Assembly (NCBI GenBank): GCA_937995735.1
Contig: CALKIZ010000012.1
Coordinates: 1 to 51,403, forward strand
From: an uncultured Neomegalonema sp.
Lineage (GTDB): Bacteria > Pseudomonadota > Alphaproteobacteria > Rhodobacterales > Rhodobacteraceae
Length of the DNA stretch: 51,403 bases
Direction: 5' to 3'
Shown: in pieces, positions 1 to 8,482 of the stretch
Layout: each line of letters starts with the position of its first letter
Position numbering within the stretch: position 1 is the stretch's first letter
The notes under the pieces: generated by a model
What the model saw: only the letters and a program-made list of their open reading frames with translations
Told to the model about the DNA's origin: nothing
The model's database searches: none
Made by a program: the position numbers and the translations under genes

Positions 1-760
1 CGATGAACTCGAAGCAGGCGACCCGCGCTTCAGCTTTGGTCTTGAACTTTCGGCGGTCGAGTAACTCGCATTCGAGCGTCGCGAAGAAGCTTTCGCACAT
101 GGCGTTGTCATAGCAATCGCCGACCGATCCCATCGACGGACGCACACCCATTTCTTTGCAGCGCAGGCCAAACGCCACCGATGTATATTGCGATCCTTGA
201 TCGCTATGGTGAATGACGCTGTCAGGCTTGCGCTGCGTCACCGCCATGTTCATCGCATTGATGACAAGCTGGGCCTTCTGGTTGTTGCCCATGGCCCAAC
301 CAATGATCCGGCGGCTGAAGGCATCCAGGACGACGGCCAGATACAGAAAGCCCGCCCAGGTCGGCACATAAGTGATATCTGCGACCCACAGCGTGTTCGG
401 GGCATTGGCATAGAAGTTCCGGTCCACCAGATCACTTGCAGGTCGGGCACGCGGATCGCGTTCGGTGGTGACGACGAACTTGCGGCGGCTGACACCTCTC
501 AAGCCCTTGGCTTTCATCAATCTCTCGATACGCTTGCGACCAATATGGACGCCTTCATCAGCCAGTTCAGCGTGGATACGCGGCGCGCCATATGTTTGCT
601 TTGATCTCTCATGGATGGCAGCGATCCGGTCGGTGAGCGCATCATCGGCAACCTGTCGGGCACTGGGCGGTCGGCTGTGATAGGCGTAGAAACCGCTGCG
701 GGAAACACCCAAGGTACGCGACATCAATTGGATAGTATATTCGGCTTGGTTTGCGGTCAT
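1..760 (-). CDS. IS3-family transposase OrfB (DDE integrase), 3' end outside the window
   Basis: The frame starting at the ATG at 760 stays open to the window edge and gives about 253 residues. It matches the OrfB integrase-like subunit: HTH_21-type segment (GVSRSGFYAYHSR, then TYGAPRIHAEL) and an rve core. The catalytic DDE residues are visible as WVADITY (first Asp), HHSDQGSQY (second Asp) and AMCESFF (Glu). Roughly 25-40 C-terminal residues are missing beyond position 1. The frame is also open upstream of the ATG, back through an AAAAC run near 790, so OrfAB could arise by -1 frameshifting as well as by reinitiation at the ATGA overlap. Its in-window sequence has no frameshift or stop. Confidence 0.9.
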   Translation of the reverse strand, partial: MTANQAEYTIQLMSRTLGVSRSGFYAYHSRPPSARQVADDALTDRIAAIHERSKQTYGAPRIHAELADEGVHIGRKRIERLMKAKGLRGVSRRKFVVTTERDPRARPASDLVDRNFYANAPNTLWVADITYVPTWAGFLYLAVVLDAFSRRIIGWAMGNNQKAQLVINAMNMAVTQRKPDSVIHHSDQGSQYTSVAFGLRCKEMGVRPSMGSVGDCYDNAMCESFFATLECELLDRRKFKTKAEARVACFEFI

Positions 761-1068
761 GAACTTGAAGACCTCCGCGATGTCACGTCGTTTTGTGCAA
801 ACCAAGCCGCGGCCTTTGAGAGTATATCCCGTTCCTGGCGAAGCTGCTTCACTTCTCGGCGCAACTGGCGCAATTCTTCCAACTCGGCACTCGTCAGGCG
901 ATCAGCATGTTCGCCACCATCTGCTCCGGCTTGCTTGACCCAGTCATGGATCGTAGCAGCGCAGGGTTCATACTCCCGCGCAAGGCTTTCAACACTGCGA
1001 CCGGCTCGCGCCAGCGCAACCAATTGTTCCCTGAATTCCGTCGGGTACGGGTTCCTCGTTCTCGGCAT
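757..1068 (-). CDS. IS3-family transposase OrfA (helix-turn-helix)
   Basis: This 103-residue protein is the DNA-binding OrfA subunit of an IS3-type transposase. Residues about 5-45 form the helix-turn-helix that in this family recognises the element ends (RNPYPTEFREQLVALARAG, then SLAREYEP and IHDWVKQ). A leucine-rich stretch with LRREVKQLRQERDILSKAA follows and would form the oligomerisation coiled coil. I chose the ATG at 1068 because AAGGAG precedes it at good spacing; an in-frame GTG lies three codons upstream. Its stop overlaps the orfB start as ATGA. OrfA alone normally regulates transposition, and OrfAB made by -1 frameshifting is the active enzyme. Confidence 0.9.
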   Translation of the reverse strand: MPRTRNPYPTEFREQLVALARAGRSVESLAREYEPCAATIHDWVKQAGADGGEHADRLTSAELEELRQLRREVKQLRQERDILSKAAAWFAQNDVTSRRSSSS

Positions 1069-1203
1069 AAAAAACACTCTCCTTCATCAATGAAAAAGTG
1101 TCCACCAAACCGGGGGAACTCCAAATCCATACCGCGACTACACTGCGCTTGCAAATCCCCTTAAACCAAGCAATCTTCGCTCTTCAAACCGGAGGCAAGC
1201 GCC

Positions 1204-2598
1204 ATGAACATCCAAATCCCGAATTCCCTGTCCGCAATCAACATTGCAACGGGCGTCCATCAATATACCGACATGGCCGCCCACGAAGAGAAAGGCCCGC
1301 ACATCATTGCGCGCGCTGAAGGCGTTCGCTTGTTTGATGACGAGGGGCGCGGATTCATCGACGGGATGGCCGGCCTTTGGTGTACAGCCCTCGGACACAG
1401 CGAACAGCGGTTAAAAGATGCCGCGATGAAGCAAATGGATGTCATGAGTTACACCCATATCTTCGCCCACCGCTCGCACCAACCCGCGATTGAGCTGGCA
1501 GAACGCCTGACAAAACGCGCCCCTGCTTCGATCACCCGCGCGTTTTTCGTCAACAGCGGATCAGAAGCCATCGACGCGATGATTCAGATGGTCTGGTATT
1601 ACAACAACGCGCTGGGCCGCCCCGAGAAGAAAAAGATCATTGGCCGCGACCGCGCTTATCACGGCGTAACCGCAGCAGCGGGCAGCCTTACCGCTCTGCC
1701 CTATAAGCAAAATGACTTCGACCTGCCGGTGAATGACCGCTTTTTGAAAGTCTCCTGCCCTCATTTCTACCGCTACGGAAAAACCGACGAGACCGAAGAA
1801 CAATTCGCAACCCGCCTCGCGGAAGAAGTCGAAAGCCTAATCATCGCCGAAGGCCCCGAAACGATTGCCGCTTTTGTGGGAGAGCCGGTTATGGGCGCGG
1901 GCGGTGTCTTGATCCCGCCAAAAGGATACTGGCCTGCCGTCGAGAAAATCTGTCGCAAATATGATGTTCTTCTGGTCTGCGATGAAGTCATCAACGGTTT
2001 CTGTCGCACCGGCGAGTTCTGGGGGTCCGAAACCGTCGGCGGCGTTCAACCGGACATCATGACTGTCGCGAAACAGCTTTCCTCAGCATACCTGCCCATC
2101 GGTGCAACGCTGGTCAGCGAGAAAGTCTACGAAGTTCTTGCCGCGCACAGCCCCAAAAACGGCGTCTTCGGCATCGGCATGACCTATGGCGGCCATCCGG
2201 TTTGCGCAGCGGTGGCGCTGGAAACCCTGAAAATCTATGAGGAACGTGATATTCTCGGCCATGTCCAAGCCGTCGCGCCTCTATTCAAAGAGCGTTATGA
2301 TGCCCTCGCATCGCACCCGCTGGTCGGCGAAGCCCGCTGTACCGGCTTGGTCGGCGCCGTTGAAATCGTTGCGGACAAAGACACCCGCGAGCAATTCGCG
2401 CCCACCGCAAAAGCCGCCCCTACGGTCTATCAACACACGATGGAACAAGGCACATTCGGGCGTCCATTGCCCGGTGACGGCGTTGCCTTCTGCCCACCGC
2501 TGATCGTCACCGAAGACGACATCAATCAGATGTTCGATAATCTGGCTAAGGGCCTCGACCTCGCCCAAGCCGACCTCGCACAGCACCGTCCGGCCTGA
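1204..2598 (+). CDS. Class III (omega) aminotransferase, PLP-dependent
   Basis: This 464-residue protein belongs to the fold-type I class III aminotransferases, which transfer the terminal amino group of amines or omega-amino acids to a keto acid such as pyruvate. Visible landmarks are NSGSEAID at about 117-124 (phosphate binding), the aromatic AYHG at 151-154, VCDEVINGF at 258-266 (Asp holding the pyridine nitrogen) and the Schiff-base lysine K290 in TVAKQLSSAY. Length and layout fit omega-amino acid, beta-alanine or taurine:pyruvate transaminases; the substrate cannot be decided from sequence. The start has GGAGG 8 nt upstream. It stands alone, preceded by the insertion sequence and followed by a convergent gene. 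Confidence 0.9.
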   Translation: MNIQIPNSLSAINIATGVHQYTDMAAHEEKGPHIIARAEGVRLFDDEGRGFIDGMAGLWCTALGHSEQRLKDAAMKQMDVMSYTHIFAHRSHQPAIELAERLTKRAPASITRAFFVNSGSEAIDAMIQMVWYYNNALGRPEKKKIIGRDRAYHGVTAAAGSLTALPYKQNDFDLPVNDRFLKVSCPHFYRYGKTDETEEQFATRLAEEVESLIIAEGPETIAAFVGEPVMGAGGVLIPPKGYWPAVEKICRKYDVLLVCDEVINGFCRTGEFWGSETVGGVQPDIMTVAKQLSSAYLPIGATLVSEKVYEVLAAHSPKNGVFGIGMTYGGHPVCAAVALETLKIYEERDILGHVQAVAPLFKERYDALASHPLVGEARCTGLVGAVEIVADKDTREQFAPTAKAAPTVYQHTMEQGTFGRPLPGDGVAFCPPLIVTEDDINQMFDNLAKGLDLAQADLAQHRPA

Positions 2599-2648
2599 TC
2601 GTTTCAAGGGATAAATGGCAGGCGTTTCGGAGCTGCTATTCAACGCAT

Positions 2649-2674
2649 CGCATTGCCCCAAACGGGACAATGCG
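2649..2674. terminator. Possible bidirectional hairpin between convergent genes
   Basis: A 7-bp perfect stem (CGCATTG with CAATGCG) continues through one mismatch into CCC/GGG around a 4-nt loop. It sits between the 3' ends of the aminotransferase and the PAS protein. No T-run follows on either strand, so intrinsic termination is uncertain. Confidence 0.35.
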
Positions 2675-2734
2675 CACCCTCTACTCCGCCAAAGGCACAA
2701 GAATTAGGCCCGGACTCCCCCCGCGCAGAGGCAA

Positions 2735-3475
2735 TCAACCAACGTCAGATTTAACCAACCGCAAATGACCGCGATTACGGGCGACTTCTTCCTGCGGCTC
2801 GATGACCTGTTCAGTCGACCCGAGAAGCCCCCCGTTAATCGCTGTCAGCTCAGGCCGTCCCCCGGCCAAAAGCTGACTTGCCGCAAACGGTTCCAAACGA
2901 GGTGGTGTTGGTTCCCCACGGCGATCCCGTGCGCGGCGTCCGAAGATCGGAGCCGTGCCGACGCCTTCAAAGCTGTCGCCTGTCAATTCGAACAACCGCA
3001 CTTTGTCGACCCAGTGATGGATTGGATCGTAGAGTTTCGAGAACGCGCGGTTCTCTCCGGTGTAATATCCACAACCCAATACACGGCTCATCTCGCCCAT
3101 ATCGGATCGCAGCGGCAGATAAAGAAATTCGGCTTGATAATGGAACCCGCCGCGATTTTCGACGGTACAGGCAACATGACCAATACAAGGTTCGTTGACG
3201 ACCCGATGCATCACGTCGCGCACCTTAGCGCGGCACTCTCCATGCCACAGCGCAAGAGCACTCATGCCGCGTAATTCCATCCCGAAACTTTCGCAGAGTT
3301 TCGTCCCGGCAAGGCGGAAACGAACGCTATCGCGGCTCTGAACTTCCAGGATAAATGTACTATCCAAAAGAGGCGCAATCTCACGGGGTTCGATCTCGGA
3401 ACGGAAAGGCGCGAGGCGTCCGTCGCGAATCGAATTCCAATAATCGTAAAGAGCGCGCGTTTTAGCGTGTTTCAT
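2735..3475 (-). CDS. PAS_5-family (PF07310-like) protein
   Basis: The 246-residue product starts at the usual family N-terminus (MKHAKTRALYDYWNSIRDG), so I prefer the ATG at 3475 to a longer frame starting at 3553. The first ~170 residues follow the PAS_5 pattern: APFRSEIEP, FILEVQSRDSVRFRLAGTKL, then a core ending in LGCGYYTGENRAF. Such PAS proteins are widespread in alphaproteobacteria and are thought to act as single-domain sensors or adaptors; I see no output domain. The C-terminal ~75 residues are rich in Arg, Pro and Gly and look disordered. The gene converges on the aminotransferase and is divergent from yicC. Confidence 0.8.
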   Translation of the reverse strand: MKHAKTRALYDYWNSIRDGRLAPFRSEIEPREIAPLLDSTFILEVQSRDSVRFRLAGTKLCESFGMELRGMSALALWHGECRAKVRDVMHRVVNEPCIGHVACTVENRGGFHYQAEFLYLPLRSDMGEMSRVLGCGYYTGENRAFSKLYDPIHHWVDKVRLFELTGDSFEGVGTAPIFGRRARDRRGEPTPPRLEPFAASQLLAGGRPELTAINGGLLGSTEQVIEPQEEVARNRGHLRLVKSDVG

Positions 3476-3718
3476 TCTGCTAGTCCCATCGGCGAAAACT
3501 CTTTTGCTTGCATAACCTTGCGACATTTTTTTAACAAAAGGGCATCCGTTCATTTACAAAGATCAACTGCACAGGACCCAGAATAGAGCGAGTCGCGCCT
3601 CGTTGAAACGATGAAACTGACGTTCGCAATGGACGTGCCACACGATCATCCGTACACGGCTGGAATAAAGGCTTATTTTTGCGTAAACGTGGTTAACAGG
3701 CCACAGAAGGATAAAACC

Positions 3719-4615
3719 GTGCCCATGAACAGCATGACAGGCTTTGCAACGACCAGCGGTCAAATCGGTGATTCTGACTGGCGTTTGGACGTTAAAAGCG
3801 TCAATGGAAGGGGCCTCGATCTTCGATTCAGATTGCCTCCGGGGTTTGAGTCGTTGGAGCAAAAACTCCGGTTAAGCGCTCAAAACTCCCTGAAACGCGG
3901 CACGGTCACAGTTTCACTTATCGTGCGATTTCAACATAATGAAAGCCTTACCTCGTTAGACGAAGCTGCATTGTCGCGTAGTGTCAAAGCGTTGGCTGTG
4001 GCGCGGACACGACTTGAAGAAGCGGGGATTCCCTTGGCTGCCACCCGGGCAGAAGCCCTTCTCACGTTACCCGGAATTCTGGTTAACACTGAAGGCAATG
4101 AACCTCCCGGTTTTGATGCTTTAAAAAAAGAAATTTTGGTCGGATTCGAAAACGCATTACAAGCCCTTCTGAAAGAACGAAGTGCGGAAGGTTCCCGATT
4201 GGCACACGTGATTGCATCACAAGTGACCCAGATTGAATCGCTGACCTCAAAAGCAAAAGCGAGTGCGAATGAAGCAGTTATCGCTTTACGCGAGCGCTTT
4301 AAGACTCAACTAACCACGCTACTGTCCGATACCGCTCTTTCGCCCGAGCGCTTACAACAAGAAGCCGCCATCCTCGCATCCAAAGCCGACATCAGCGAAG
4401 AAATTGACAGGCTATACGCCCATGTCGCTGCCGCGCGCGCTTTATTGGCGATGGCGGAACCGATTGGACGGCGGCTCGAGTTTCTGACACAGGAATTTAA
4501 CCGCGAGGCGAATACGCTCTGTTCCAAAAGCCCGACAGATGCTCTGACACGCATTGGTCTTGATCTTAAAGCCGTTGTTGATCAGGTCAAAGAACAAGCG
4601 GCAAATATAGAATAG
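3719..4615 (+). CDS. yicC: YicC family endoribonuclease
   Basis: The product begins with the family hallmark MNSMTGFA and ends with the conserved tail around FLTQEFNREANTLCSKS. This matches YicC, known in E. coli as an endoribonuclease that affects sRNA stability and stationary-phase survival. The open frame extends upstream to 3611, but AGAAGG at 3705-3710 lies 8 nt before a GTG at 3719, giving 298 residues. The ATG two codons later is the alternative; E. coli YicC has 287. The gene sits directly upstream of gmk, a pairing conserved in many alphaproteobacteria. Confidence 0.9.
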   Translation: MPMNSMTGFATTSGQIGDSDWRLDVKSVNGRGLDLRFRLPPGFESLEQKLRLSAQNSLKRGTVTVSLIVRFQHNESLTSLDEAALSRSVKALAVARTRLEEAGIPLAATRAEALLTLPGILVNTEGNEPPGFDALKKEILVGFENALQALLKERSAEGSRLAHVIASQVTQIESLTSKAKASANEAVIALRERFKTQLTTLLSDTALSPERLQQEAAILASKADISEEIDRLYAHVAAARALLAMAEPIGRRLEFLTQEFNREANTLCSKSPTDALTRIGLDLKAVVDQVKEQAANIE

Positions 4616-4675
4616 CACAGACTTCCCCTCATCGCTTTACCATCCTACAAACCCGCGAAAGCAAATGAGACGCGA

Positions 4676-5347
4676 GTGCCGATTATGAAGCCCATCCTTG
4701 ATGCTGTTGAGTCTATTGAACAGGTCCGCCGCCGGGGAATGCTATTTATCCTGTCCTCTCCCTCAGGTGCAGGAAAGACAACACTGGCGAAACGGTTGAT
4801 GCAGGCTGACCCTGCGGTCACTCTTTCCGTCTCGGCAACGACCCGCAAACCACGGGACGGAGAGGTTGATGGGATTGATTATCACTTCGTCGATAAAGAC
4901 CAGTTCGCGAAAATGGTTGTCGACGGTGAGATGCTCGAACACGCAACCGTCTTCGATAACTATTATGGCAGTCCGCGCGGACCCGTCGAAAAAGTGCTGT
5001 CTGAGGGCCGCGACGTTCTTTTTGACGTTGACTGGCAAGGCGCGCGGCAAATCCGCGATTCGATGAAAGAGGATGTTGTCAGTGTTTTTATCCTACCGCC
5101 TTCGGTTGAGGCATTAGAGGACCGTTTGCGAAAGCGGGGGCTGGATGACGACGAAACCATCCGCCGCCGAATGGAAAAGTCAATCGCCGAGATGCTGCAC
5201 TGGCCGGAATATGATTATGTTCTGATCAATGCAGATCTTGATACCTGCACGACACAACTCGGGTCGGTTTTAGCAGCCGAGCGTCTAAAGCTATCGCGGC
5301 GCAGCGAAGGATTGGAAACGATGTTTGACCGGATCAAGGGCGGTTAA
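4676..5347 (+). CDS. gmk: Guanylate kinase
   Basis: GMP kinase (ATP + GMP to ADP + GDP), essential for guanine nucleotide synthesis. The P-loop SPSGAGKTT lies at about residues 28-36. The GMP-binding region shows VSATTRKPRDGEVDGIDYHF, and the lid shows RLRKRGLDDDETIRRRM. The frame starts at GTG 4676, with an ATG three codons downstream equally possible because no strong ribosome binding site separates them. The ~20-residue extension before the P-loop strand is common in relatives. It follows yicC by 60 bp on the same strand and is probably co-transcribed. Confidence 0.95.
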   Translation: MPIMKPILDAVESIEQVRRRGMLFILSSPSGAGKTTLAKRLMQADPAVTLSVSATTRKPRDGEVDGIDYHFVDKDQFAKMVVDGEMLEHATVFDNYYGSPRGPVEKVLSEGRDVLFDVDWQGARQIRDSMKEDVVSVFILPPSVEALEDRLRKRGLDDDETIRRRMEKSIAEMLHWPEYDYVLINADLDTCTTQLGSVLAAERLKLSRRSEGLETMFDRIKGG

Positions 5348-5446
5348 TCAGGTGACGCGCGGACCGATCGAAACAGCCTGACATATTGCGCCCATGAGTA
5401 TTTCACCGTAACGACGCTCTAAACAAATAAGAATTAGGATTGCCGG

Positions 5447-6262
5447 ATGAGCCTGTTTCACTTGATCCTCGTGGCGTTGGTGCAAGGGATCACAGAATTT
5501 TTGCCCATCAGTTCAAGCGCCCATTTGATCCTCGCGCCCATGGTGACAGGGCAACCCGACCAGGGACCAATGATCGACATGGCCGTCCATGTCGGAACAC
5601 TCTTCGCGGTCTTGCTGGCCTTTCGGCGTGAAGTCGCAGAGGCCTTCTTCGGCTTCTTTCATCTTATACGCGGTCGTACAGACAGATGGGACGCCCGCCT
5701 CGCATTATTTCTAATCGTCGGCACAATTCCCGTCATCATTGTCGGGTTGATCTTCAGCAGGCTCAACATCATGGATTGGATGCGGGAGTCCTCCCGTGCC
5801 TTAACGATCATCGGATGGACCACGCTGATATTCGGTATCTTTCTATATATCGCCGATAAATTCACTGCCCAAACGAGAGAGCTAAAAGAAATCACGATAA
5901 AGGACACAATCCTCGTCGGCCTTGCTCAAGCCGTCGCCTTGATCCCCGGGACATCGCGGTCGGGCATCACCATGACGGCGGGGCGGTTTCTTGGTCTCGA
6001 CAGGACATCGGCGGCACGCTTTTCAATGTTAATGGCAATTCCGACGATTATCGCAGCCGGTGCGCTGGGGACGAAAGACATCATCGACAGCGGTAATACA
6101 CAGCTTGGCCTTGATGCAGTAATCGCGGCTGTGCTGTCTTTTATTGCCGCACTGATAGCGATTAAACTCTTTATGCGCTGGATAGCCTCGGCGTCGATGA
6201 CGCCCTTTGTCATCTATCGTCTCGTACTCGGGTTAATCCTGCTCGGGATTGCCTATAGCTGA
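5447..6262 (+). CDS. uppP: Undecaprenyl-diphosphatase UppP (BacA)
   Basis: This 271-residue integral membrane phosphatase recycles undecaprenyl pyrophosphate to the monophosphate carrier used in peptidoglycan and polysaccharide synthesis. Both family signatures are present: QGITEFLPISSSAHL at 13-27 and PGTSRSG at 167-173, carrying the Glu, Ser and Arg residues assigned to catalysis. Seven to eight hydrophobic segments are evident. AGGA at 5436-5439 lies 7 nt before the ATG. A strong intrinsic terminator follows directly. In the family this gene also confers bacitracin tolerance. Confidence 0.95.
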   Translation: MSLFHLILVALVQGITEFLPISSSAHLILAPMVTGQPDQGPMIDMAVHVGTLFAVLLAFRREVAEAFFGFFHLIRGRTDRWDARLALFLIVGTIPVIIVGLIFSRLNIMDWMRESSRALTIIGWTTLIFGIFLYIADKFTAQTRELKEITIKDTILVGLAQAVALIPGTSRSGITMTAGRFLGLDRTSAARFSMLMAIPTIIAAGALGTKDIIDSGNTQLGLDAVIAAVLSFIAALIAIKLFMRWIASASMTPFVIYRLVLGLILLGIAYS

Positions 6263-6270
6263 ATACAAAA

Positions 6271-6302
6271 AGCCTCCCCGACAATCCGGAGAGGCTGTTT
6301 TT
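6271..6302 (+). terminator. Intrinsic terminator after uppP
   Basis: AGCCTC pairs with GAGGCT, continuing past one mismatch into CCG/CGG around a short loop, and is followed by a run of T. It lies 8 nt after the uppP stop codon. Confidence 0.8.
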
Positions 6303-6369
6303 GCCCGGGAAAGAGCACGATTAAATCAGTTTCATATCAGCAAACGTGTTCGCTGATTTCCGTGACCAA

Positions 6370-6972
6370 TTAATTTTGAGCTTTTTCCTCGTCGCGCTCA
6401 ACAAAGACCGTTCCGGTTTTCCCGGCGCTGCTGAGTTGATAAACTTCGTAGACCTTGCCTTGAATTTGGACAAGGCCGGTTTGCGCCTTAGACTTTCCGG
6501 CACGGGTCTGCGAGCGACGCTCGCTGTTCACCAGACTGCCATATGTCGTCGACTCGATACCCGTAAGCACTTGTGAAGCCACGCCGTAACGCTCAGCGAC
6601 ACTTTCAATGGTCAACTCCGGGTCATGAGGGGCTGATAAAGCCGTAACAACACCTGCTTTTCTCAATGCGCCATCTTCGCAAATGATAAAGCTGCGGTCC
6701 CCGGTCATTGTGCCACGATTGCATGTTGCATCTGCCGAAGCCGGTTTAACCGCTGCGACTTCGATTTCTTCAGCATCGGATTTAATCGTCGTTTCTTTTT
6801 CAGATTTGGCAGGAACAATTTCTGCGGACGTCGCATCACTATCAAGGTCTTGTGCTGAAGCGACGTCAAGCGCTTCAATCTCGTTCAATGCCGTTGCTTC
6901 CGGCGGCTCGGTAATGGTGCTGGTACAAGCGGCAAGCGCAAGGGTCGAAAAAAGAAAAGCGGGGGCTTTCAT
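6370..6972 (-). CDS. Exported lipoprotein of unknown function
   Basis: The 200-residue product has a lipoprotein signal: MKAPAFLFSTLALAAC, with LAAC as lipobox and C16 as the lipidated residue. Residues about 20-85 are acidic and low in complexity (Glu, Asp, Ala, Ser), like a periplasmic spacer. The C-terminal part is more ordered and has a Cys pair (CNRGTMTGDRSFIIC), then TIESVAERYGV, then VQIQGKVYEVYQLS. I do not recognise a named domain. It is a single gene facing the uppP terminator, with about 130 bp of possible promoter region upstream. Confidence 0.7.
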   Translation of the reverse strand: MKAPAFLFSTLALAACTSTITEPPEATALNEIEALDVASAQDLDSDATSAEIVPAKSEKETTIKSDAEEIEVAAVKPASADATCNRGTMTGDRSFIICEDGALRKAGVVTALSAPHDPELTIESVAERYGVASQVLTGIESTTYGSLVNSERRSQTRAGKSKAQTGLVQIQGKVYEVYQLSSAGKTGTVFVERDEEKAQN

Positions 6973-7102
6973 TGCATTTCTCCGTTAACGGGTCACCGTA
7001 CAGAAAAACCGATTAAGGTTGATGAATCGTAACCACAGCAACGAAAAGGTCTCTACAATTGTTTAGATCCGGGAAACCAATCAATTCAAACGATATGTAA
7101 CG

Positions 7103-8227
7103 TCAGTATTGCAACTTGGCTTTGCTTTCGGCGAGATATTGCCGGGAGCGCATTTCGGTCAAGCGGCTGGCTGTTCTGGCAAATTCAAACGACCCGTCTC
7201 CACTCTGGTAGAGGCTATCCGGTTCCGCCTCCGCAGAGATCAAAACACGGACTTTTGCATCGTAGAGAGCATCTATTAACGTGACAAATCTCTTGGCCTG
7301 ATCCCGTTGCTCAGGCCCCATGACCGGAACATTCTCAATCATTACCGTATCGAATGTCCTAGCAATTTCAAGGTAATCCGCCGGACCGAGCGCCGTCTTA
7401 CACAGCGCGTCAAAACTGGAGCGCATGGCCGTCCCGTTGGCCTCTGCCAGTTTCAATACCCTGCCACCGATCTTCAAATCGCGCGGCCCAACGGGTTCGC
7501 CACCGACCAAAGACCGGAACATCCGTCCCGCCAGCCCCTCAAAACGCGGCGCGTCTTTGGTGATATAAACACCGCCCCGATCCATGCGCAGCAGCCGGTG
7601 ATCGGTGTCACTGTCCAAGTGTAAAATATCGAGCTGATTTTTTATGATCTCGATAAAGGGTAGAAAAACGTCGCGATTGATCCCGTTTTTATAGAGATCA
7701 TCAGGAGGGCGATTCGATGTGGCAACAATCGTCACACCGCCCGCGAGCATTCCTTCAAACAACCGACCAACGATCATCGCATCGGCCACATCCGTGACTT
7801 GCATTTCATCAAAACACAGCAATTGCGCGGTTTCGGCGATCTGTTTGGCAATTTTCGGCAAAGGATCAGAAGTCCCCTTCACCCGTTCTTTTTTCAGCCG
7901 ATCATGCACTTCTTGCATAAAGCCATGAAAATGCACCCGGCGCTTCGGTTCGGCGGAGGCAGTTTCAAAAAACAAATCCATCGCCATTGTCTTGCCGCGC
8001 CCGACCCCGCCCCAGATATAGAGGCCCCGTAAAGGCGGTTCTTTCTTTGCGGCCTTCGCCCCGAAACCAAAAAACCCGCGCGGTGCTGGCGTATCGCGCC
8101 GATACGTCCGCTCCCCAAGGCGAAGCCACAGGATTTGCAGCTTTTCAAACACGATATGCTGCAAGGGATCGGGGTTGAGCTTACCTTCAGCAATCAGCGC
8201 GCGATATTTAGGGAGAGGTCCGTCCAT
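7103..8227 (-). CDS. zapE: Cell division protein ZapE (AFG1-like ATPase)
   Basis: A 374-residue AFG1/ZapE-type P-loop ATPase. Walker A is GGVGRGKT at 73-80 and Walker B is LLCFDEMQV at 136-144; an Arg-containing VATSNRPPDDLY segment follows as the sensor region. Other family landmarks are FHGFMQEVH, VFLPFIEIIK and RFVTLIDALYD. In E. coli ZapE associates with the Z-ring and influences FtsZ stability; mitochondrial AFG1 acts in protein quality control. The cytosolic protein is encoded alone, with a short intergenic gap before the lipoprotein gene and a divergent MFS gene upstream. Confidence 0.92.
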   Translation of the reverse strand: MDGPLPKYRALIAEGKLNPDPLQHIVFEKLQILWLRLGERTYRRDTPAPRGFFGFGAKAAKKEPPLRGLYIWGGVGRGKTMAMDLFFETASAEPKRRVHFHGFMQEVHDRLKKERVKGTSDPLPKIAKQIAETAQLLCFDEMQVTDVADAMIVGRLFEGMLAGGVTIVATSNRPPDDLYKNGINRDVFLPFIEIIKNQLDILHLDSDTDHRLLRMDRGGVYITKDAPRFEGLAGRMFRSLVGGEPVGPRDLKIGGRVLKLAEANGTAMRSSFDALCKTALGPADYLEIARTFDTVMIENVPVMGPEQRDQAKRFVTLIDALYDAKVRVLISAEAEPDSLYQSGDGSFEFARTASRLTEMRSRQYLAESKAKLQY

Positions 8228-8482
8228 TAAGTCTCACTCGTGCAGTTCAGCCGGACTTTACCAGCCCAATAGTTAATTTCCGACATTCGCTTACAGGACT
8301 TACAGCGGATGAACGATGCGGTTATCGGGATTGAGCGATAAAGTGCAAATCAAATTCACATGTGCTCTCATTCGGCTGTTCGGATAACCCCTGTCTCTGG
8401 TACTGTCTACACTTCAGGCACTCACAAAACTTGATCGTCCCTTTCAAAAAAGCGCGTTAGAGTATCCGATGGGAGACTCGCC

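Larger units (their letters stand above)
1..1123 (-). mobile_element. IS3-family insertion sequence, one end outside the window
   Basis: Two overlapping minus-strand transposase genes (orfA, orfB) with the orfB frame -1 relative to orfA identify an IS3-family element. The upstream end lies about position 1123, where the minus-strand sequence begins TGGAGTTCCCCC before the orfA leader. This boundary is inferred, because the other terminal inverted repeat and any target-site duplication lie outside the window. The element ends about 70 bp before the ribosome binding site of the class III aminotransferase, so it may have displaced or replaced that gene's promoter. Both visible frames are open, so the copy looks recent or functional. 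Confidence 0.85.

Noticed and set aside
611-1093. Plus-strand open frames over the insertion sequence
   Set aside because: They run antisense to the transposase genes and have no domain or ribosome binding site.
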